From: an uncultured Collinsella sp.
GTDB lineage: Bacteria; Actinomycetota; Coriobacteriia; Coriobacteriales; Coriobacteriaceae
Assembly (NCBI GenBank): GCA_900756945.1
Contig: CAAELZ010000072.1
Location: 1 to 42,142, forward strand
Direction: 5' to 3'
DNA: 42,142 bases
Position numbers and translations under genes: made by a program. How positions within the stretch are numbered: position 1 is the first letter of the stretch; each line of letters opens with the position of its first letter. The notes beneath the pieces are model-generated. The model was not told where the DNA came from and did no database searches. It worked only from the letters and a program-made list of their open reading frames with translations. Of this stretch, positions 38,360 through 42,142 are shown piece by piece.

Positions 38360-40660
38360 TTACTCGGCAGCGGCCTTGAACTTGTTGTAGTTGATCAGGC
38401 AGCCGGCCTTGACGATGGCACGCTCCTCGGCCGTCATATCGGCAATGTAGAGCTCAATCTGCTCAACCGCACCATCGGCGCGCACCACGTAGGCGGCGAT
38501 GTCCTTTAGGTCACCATCGAGCGCGGCACGGATACCCGGCACAAAGACGTAGTCGCCCACCTCAAAGTTGGGCTCGGCCTCCATCTGGAAGGGCACCATG
38601 CCCCAGTTCATCACGTTGGAGCGATAGCGCTTGGTGGCGTACTCGTGGACGATGTTGGCCAGGCCGCCGATCACGCGCTGGCAGCTCGCAGCCTGCTCGC
38701 GGGCAGAACCGTCACCGGGCTTCTTGGCATAGAGCATGGAGCCATACTCGGTCGCCTTGGCATCGGCCGCGACACCCGCGCCGGCCAGCGCCTCAAACAC
38801 ACCGGCAAGCTCGGCATCGAGCGCCGCCAGGTCACCCGCGGACTCGCCAGCCACGCGGCGCTTTTCCACCGCGTCGACCTCCTTGGAGCGACCCACGTAG
38901 GCCGGATCGCGGCGGCTGAGCGTAAACTCGGCCAGGCCCAGCGGGTTGGAGCGGAAGGAGCTCGTCTCGCCCGAGGGAATGAGCTCGTCGGTCGTAGTGA
39001 CCGGGTCCATGATCTTGGAGCAAACCTTGAGCAGGATGTCGTCGCCGAGCGGCTCCATCGCGGGCCACGGCTTGATGTTGGGGCCTTCGACCAGCTCGTC
39101 GGCAGGCTCCGCCTTGCCAAAGCCCCAGTACACGCGCTTTTTGTACGGCGCGTCGTCAAAGGTGTACTCGCAGGCCTCGTCCCAGGTGTCCTCGGGCAGG
39201 TCGGTCGCCGGCGTCAGGACGCCGCCGTTGGCAGCCGTCGCCGCGATGGAGCGGGCGTCCATCAGAGCCACGGCGCTCAGCTGGCCATTGCCCGGCTTGG
39301 AGCCCTCGCGGTTGGGGAAGTTGCGCGTGGTGTGACGAATGGACAGGCCGTTGTTGGCGGGCGTGTCGCCGGCGCCGAAGCACGGGCCGCAGAATGCCGT
39401 GCGCACAATCGCGCCGGCCTCCATAAGATCGTAGATATAGCCGCGGCGCGTAAGCTCGAGTGCCACGGGCTGGCTCGTGGGATAGACCGACAGCGAGAAC
39501 TCGCCGCAGCCGGTGTTGGCGCCCTTGAGCACGCGGGCAGCCTGGACCACGGAGTCGTAGTTGCCGCCCGAGCAGCCGGCGATGACGCCCTGCTGCACAT
39601 GCAGCTTGCCGTCGACGATCTTGTCGAGCAGGCTAAAATGCGTCTTGCCCTCGCCGATCTTGGCGGCCTCGAGCTCCACCTCGTGAAGGATGTCCTCGAG
39701 GTTCTCGTTGAGCTCTTCGATCTCAAAGCCGTTGGAAGGATGGAACGGCAGGGCGATCATGGGCTTGATGCTCGACAGGTCGACCTCGACGCAACCGTCG
39801 TAGTAGGCGACATCGGCGGGCTTGAGCTCGCGGTAGTCGTCGCCGCGACCGTGCATGGTCAGGAATGCGTGCGTGTCCTCGTCGGTGGCCCAGATGCTCG
39901 ACAGGCAGGTGGTCTCGGTGGTCATGACGTCGACGCCGTTGCGGTAATCGGTCGTCATGCTCGCGATGCCCGGGCCCACAAACTCCATGACCTTATTCTT
40001 GACGTAGCCCTTGGCAAAGACGGCACGGATGATGGCAAGTGCCACATCGTGCGGGCCAACGCCGGGGCGCGGGGCGCCCGTGAGGTAGATGGCGACTACG
40101 CCGGGATAGGCAACGTCGTAAGTGTCGCGCAGCAGTTGCTTTGCCAGCTCGCCGCCGCCCTCGCCCACGGCCATGGTGCCCAGGGCGCCGTAGCGGGTGT
40201 GCGAGTCGGAGCCCAGGATCATCTTGCCGCAGCCGGCGAAGTTCTCACGCATGAAGGAGTGGATGACGGCGATGTGCGGCGGGACGAAGATGCCGCCGTA
40301 CTTCTTGGCAGCCGAGAGGCCAAAGACGTGATCGTCCTCGTTGATGGTGCCGCCCACGGCGCACAGCGAGTTGTGGCAGTTGGTGAGCACGTAAGGCAGC
40401 GGGAACTGCTCCATGCCCGAGGCGCGCGCCGTCTGGATGATGCCGACAAAGGTGATGTCGTGGCTCGCCATGGCATCGAAGCGAATCTTGAGCGCCTCGG
40501 GGTCACCGGACGTATTGTGTGCCTGGAGGATCGAATACGCGATGGTGCCGCGCTTGGCATCCTCGGGCGTCTGCGTAATGCCACGCTCAGCGGCCTCGGC
40601 CGCAGGCACAACCTCGCTGCCGCCGCGCAGGTAGATGCCGTCCTCGTACAGCTTGACCAT
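38360..40660 (-). CDS. Aconitase-superfamily hydratase (YbhJ-like)
   Basis: This 766-aa protein of the aconitase superfamily dehydrates and rehydrates hydroxy acids using a 4Fe-4S cluster. It shows NTSGDPEALKIRFD, GSDSHTRYGALGTMAVGEGG, AFCGPCFGAGD (two cluster Cys) and a C-terminal swivel domain with YRSNVMNWGMVPF. The usual GSCTNS box is replaced by AGCSGGNYDS, as in the YbhJ-like branch. Its substrate may therefore differ from citrate. The ATG at 40660 has GGGAG 5 bases upstream; the longer frame to 40705 has no site. It appears to be a single-gene unit. Confidence 0.82.
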   Translation of the reverse strand: MVKLYEDGIYLRGGSEVVPAAEAAERGITQTPEDAKRGTIAYSILQAHNTSGDPEALKIRFDAMASHDITFVGIIQTARASGMEQFPLPYVLTNCHNSLCAVGGTINEDDHVFGLSAAKKYGGIFVPPHIAVIHSFMRENFAGCGKMILGSDSHTRYGALGTMAVGEGGGELAKQLLRDTYDVAYPGVVAIYLTGAPRPGVGPHDVALAIIRAVFAKGYVKNKVMEFVGPGIASMTTDYRNGVDVMTTETTCLSSIWATDEDTHAFLTMHGRGDDYRELKPADVAYYDGCVEVDLSSIKPMIALPFHPSNGFEIEELNENLEDILHEVELEAAKIGEGKTHFSLLDKIVDGKLHVQQGVIAGCSGGNYDSVVQAARVLKGANTGCGEFSLSVYPTSQPVALELTRRGYIYDLMEAGAIVRTAFCGPCFGAGDTPANNGLSIRHTTRNFPNREGSKPGNGQLSAVALMDARSIAATAANGGVLTPATDLPEDTWDEACEYTFDDAPYKKRVYWGFGKAEPADELVEGPNIKPWPAMEPLGDDILLKVCSKIMDPVTTTDELIPSGETSSFRSNPLGLAEFTLSRRDPAYVGRSKEVDAVEKRRVAGESAGDLAALDAELAGVFEALAGAGVAADAKATEYGSMLYAKKPGDGSAREQAASCQRVIGGLANIVHEYATKRYRSNVMNWGMVPFQMEAEPNFEVGDYVFVPGIRAALDGDLKDIAAYVVRADGAVEQIELYIADMTAEERAIVKAGCLINYNKFKAAAE

Positions 40661-40829
40661 ACTGTCTCCCACTCTGCCCAAAAGATTTGGGCGCATAGCA
40701 TACATTCGTTCAATATCGTGCCATAGAACGGTTGCCGGCGGGTTGCGAATCTACACGTTCACTTTATCTCAGTAAAGTAAAGGACGAGCCCAGCGTGGGC
40801 CGGCAGATTTGGTGCAAGAGTGTCCCTTT

Positions 40830-40862
40830 CGACTAGTCATTTAAGAACGTCCCCAATGACTA
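40830..40862. repeat. Half copy of dispersed palindrome family A
   Basis: The stretch from GACTAGTCAT to CCCCAATGACT repeats the right half of the element at 24388-24441. Only one arm is complete (TTTAAGAACGTCCCCAATGA), preceded by GTCCCTTTCGACTAGTC, which can pair only weakly with it. It lies upstream of the hydratase gene. Confidence 0.6.
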
Positions 40863-40898
40863 CCCATAACAACGCCGATGTTTTGGCGCAGACAGCGA

Positions 40899-40997
40899 AA
40901 GCCCGCCAGAGCGAGCAAGGTGCCTTGAAACAAGGCGGCATTGACCTTCTGGTCATGCCGCCGAAGTTGAAAGGCAGATTGCCGCTCTGGCGGGCTT
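40899..40997. ncRNA. Structured element, copy 2 (GAAACAA internal loop)
   Basis: The outer 15-bp perfect arms (AAGCCCGCCAGAGCG and its complement) continue as GCAA/TTGC and TGCCTT/AAGGCA. GAAACAA (40927-40933) follows, then an inner hairpin of 12 pairs with one bulge (40934-40962) and GAAGTTGA (40963-40970). This matches the design of the element at 24923-25019 but with different stems. It lies between hspR (3' side) and the hydratase gene. Confidence 0.55.
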
Positions 40998-41037
40998 GCA
41001 GCGTCGAGCCGTTACGCGGTTTGCTAAAACCGCGTAA

Positions 41038-41454
41038 CTACAAATCTCCGCCGGCGCCCAAAAGCTTGCGCATGACCTGTTCGGGGTTGACCGAGCCGTC
41101 GCGCGGGGCCAGGGCGGTAATCTTCTTCTGCATCTTGTACTCGTGCAGCTCGTCCTCGAGCTGGCGCACGCGAGCACGGAGCTTTTCATTCTCGCGCTCG
41201 CGCTCCTCGGCACGCTCCTTCATATCGAGGATGCGCACCACGCCGGCGAGGTTGATGCCCTCGTCGGTCAGCTGGTTGATGAGCTCCAGGCGCTCGATAT
41301 CGGCACGCGAGTACAGGCGCGTGTTGCCGCCCGAGCGCTGGGGATTCACCAAGCCTTTGGACTCGTAGACGCGCAGAGTCTGCGGATGCATGCCGGTCAG
41401 CTCGGCCGCCACGCTGATCATGTACAGCGGTTTGTTCCTATTGTCCTCGGCCAT
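41038..41454 (-). CDS. hspR: Heat-shock repressor HspR (MerR family)
   Basis: This 138-aa regulator has a MerR HTH at about 10-80: YMISVAAELTGMHPQTLRVYESKGLVNPQRSGGNTRLYSRADIERLELI, then GINLAGVVRIL. A coiled coil (about 85-112) and a short tail follow. HspR represses dnaK-type operons in actinobacteria, usually with DnaK as co-repressor. It follows dnaJ by 72 bases in the same direction, the normal dnaK-grpE-dnaJ-hspR order. clpB, a typical target, lies 5 kb away on the same strand. Confidence 0.93.
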   Translation of the reverse strand: MAEDNRNKPLYMISVAAELTGMHPQTLRVYESKGLVNPQRSGGNTRLYSRADIERLELINQLTDEGINLAGVVRILDMKERAEERERENEKLRARVRQLEDELHEYKMQKKITALAPRDGSVNPEQVMRKLLGAGGDL

Positions 41455-41526
41455 GCTACCTGACCCCTTTCCGTCTCGTTATCGTCCATCATAAGCCCGC
41501 GGGCGCGGGCGTGTGCCATGACCGCC

Positions 41527-42142
41527 CTAGTACGTCGCCTTGTAACGATTGACCTTCTCGCGATAGTCGCGCGTGTCGGCCTCGCGCAGCTTGGCCATGG
41601 CGTCGCGCTCGTCATCGGACAGGTTCGTGGGAACCTGCACCTTGATCTCGACGAGTAGCGCGCCTGTGCGGCCACGGTGCTTGACGTCGGGCGCGCCCAT
41701 CTCCTTAAAGCGGAACTTCTTGCCCGTCTGGGTACCCGCGGGCACCTTCAGACGGACTGTCGCACCGCCGGGCGTGGGCACGTCCACCGTGCAGCCGAGC
41801 GCCGCCTCGTAGACCGAGACCGGTACCTCCATGGTCACATCGGCGCCTTTGCGCTTAAACAGCGGGTGCTCCTCCACGTGCGTGGTCACGACCAGGTCGC
41901 CGCGCTCGCCGCCGGCAACGCCATACTCGCCGCGACGCTTGTAGCGTAGCTTGCCGCCGTCGACCGCGCCCGCAGGCACCGAGACCGTAATGGTCTGCTG
42001 CTCACCCGTCGAGGGAATGCGATAGGTGACCTTGTGCGTCACGCCGCGAAACGCGTCCTCGGCCGTCACATCGACGGTCAGCGACAGGTCGCCGCCCTTG
42101 CGAGCACGGCTGCGGCCCGCGCCGGCACCGGCAGCGCCCGCA
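41527..42142 (-). CDS. dnaJ: DnaJ-type co-chaperone, C-terminal part (runs off the window)
   Basis: The visible part (about 204 aa) starts inside a Gly/Ala/Arg-rich region and shows DLSLTVDVTAEDAFRGVTHKVTYRIPSTGE. Two substrate-binding beta domains follow, with PAGAVDGGKLRYKRRGEYG, GDLVVTTHVEEHPLFKRKGAD and LKVPAGTQTGKKFRFKEMGAPD. There is no CxxCxGxG zinc-finger repeat between the Gly-rich region and the second beta domain, so this is a class B (CbpA-like) J-protein. The J domain itself lies outside the window. It stimulates the ATPase of DnaK and hands over unfolded clients. Confidence 0.9.
   Translation of the reverse strand, partial: AGAAGAGAGRSRARKGGDLSLTVDVTAEDAFRGVTHKVTYRIPSTGEQQTITVSVPAGAVDGGKLRYKRRGEYGVAGGERGDLVVTTHVEEHPLFKRKGADVTMEVPVSVYEAALGCTVDVPTPGGATVRLKVPAGTQTGKKFRFKEMGAPDVKHRGRTGALLVEIKVQVPTNLSDDERDAMAKLREADTRDYREKVNRYKATY

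Overview
The window looks like a chromosome segment of a gut Coriobacteriia actinobacterium, most likely Collinsella. This is inferred from the GC-rich third positions, the cluster of PP2C phosphatase, fused FtsW/PBP and PASTA kinase, the actinobacterial dnaJ-hspR arrangement with a separate clpB, a DUF5692 membrane protein, and the many palindromic repeats between genes. No species can be proved from the sequence alone.

Layout. (1) 1-6650: a rightward cell-wall and division control cluster: PP2C Ser/Thr phosphatase (its reading frame is open at the window edge), a 956-aa protein fusing a FtsW/RodA-type glycan polymerase to a class B penicillin-binding protein, and a PknB kinase with four PASTA domains, closed by a strong terminator. 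(2) 6701-20440: a mobilizable element of about 13.7 kb inserted in a tRNA-Arg(CCT) gene and bounded by a perfect 48-bp direct repeat. It carries a tyrosine integrase, an Xis-like protein, a winged-helix protein, a coiled-coil protein, an operon of three metallophosphoesterases, a toxin-like miniprotein, a MOB-type relaxase with MobC, a hairpin-dense oriT-like region, a secreted HW-repeat protein, a 1118-aa coiled-coil/CAP surface protein with an LAxTG sorting signal, and an Xre regulator. The intact tRNA lies at the right end. There is no type IV secretion gene, so it would need a helper. (3) 20500-24441: a 62-bp-period hairpin array and a leftward mannose-family PTS operon (EIIAB, EIIC, EIID, DUF956). 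(4) 24445-29870: hypA, a 925-aa GltD-like Fe-S flavoprotein divergent from its probable TetR regulator, and a DUF5692 membrane protein. (5) 30003-33307: an acidic membrane-anchored protein, a DUF4143-type ATPase and a 57-aa charged protein. (6) 33440-42142: clpB, an 80-bp-period hairpin array, two divergent membrane-anchored proteins flanked by palindromic repeats, an aconitase-like hydratase, hspR and the 3' part of dnaJ.

How the parts fit. The phosphatase and PASTA kinase presumably tune the fused peptidoglycan synthase by reversible phosphorylation. In the mobile element, integrase and Xis move the DNA, MobC and relaxase nick it for transfer, and the Xre protein probably controls the surface-protein gene through two overlapping promoters set in one palindrome. 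HspR is expected to repress the chaperone operon at the right edge.

The most unusual content is non-coding: several families of hairpins in which the stems differ but remain self-complementary while loops or internal loops are conserved. These are at 15080-15180, at 24923-25019 with 40899-40997, at 20552-20721 and at 36246-36461. They are the best candidates for something undescribed.
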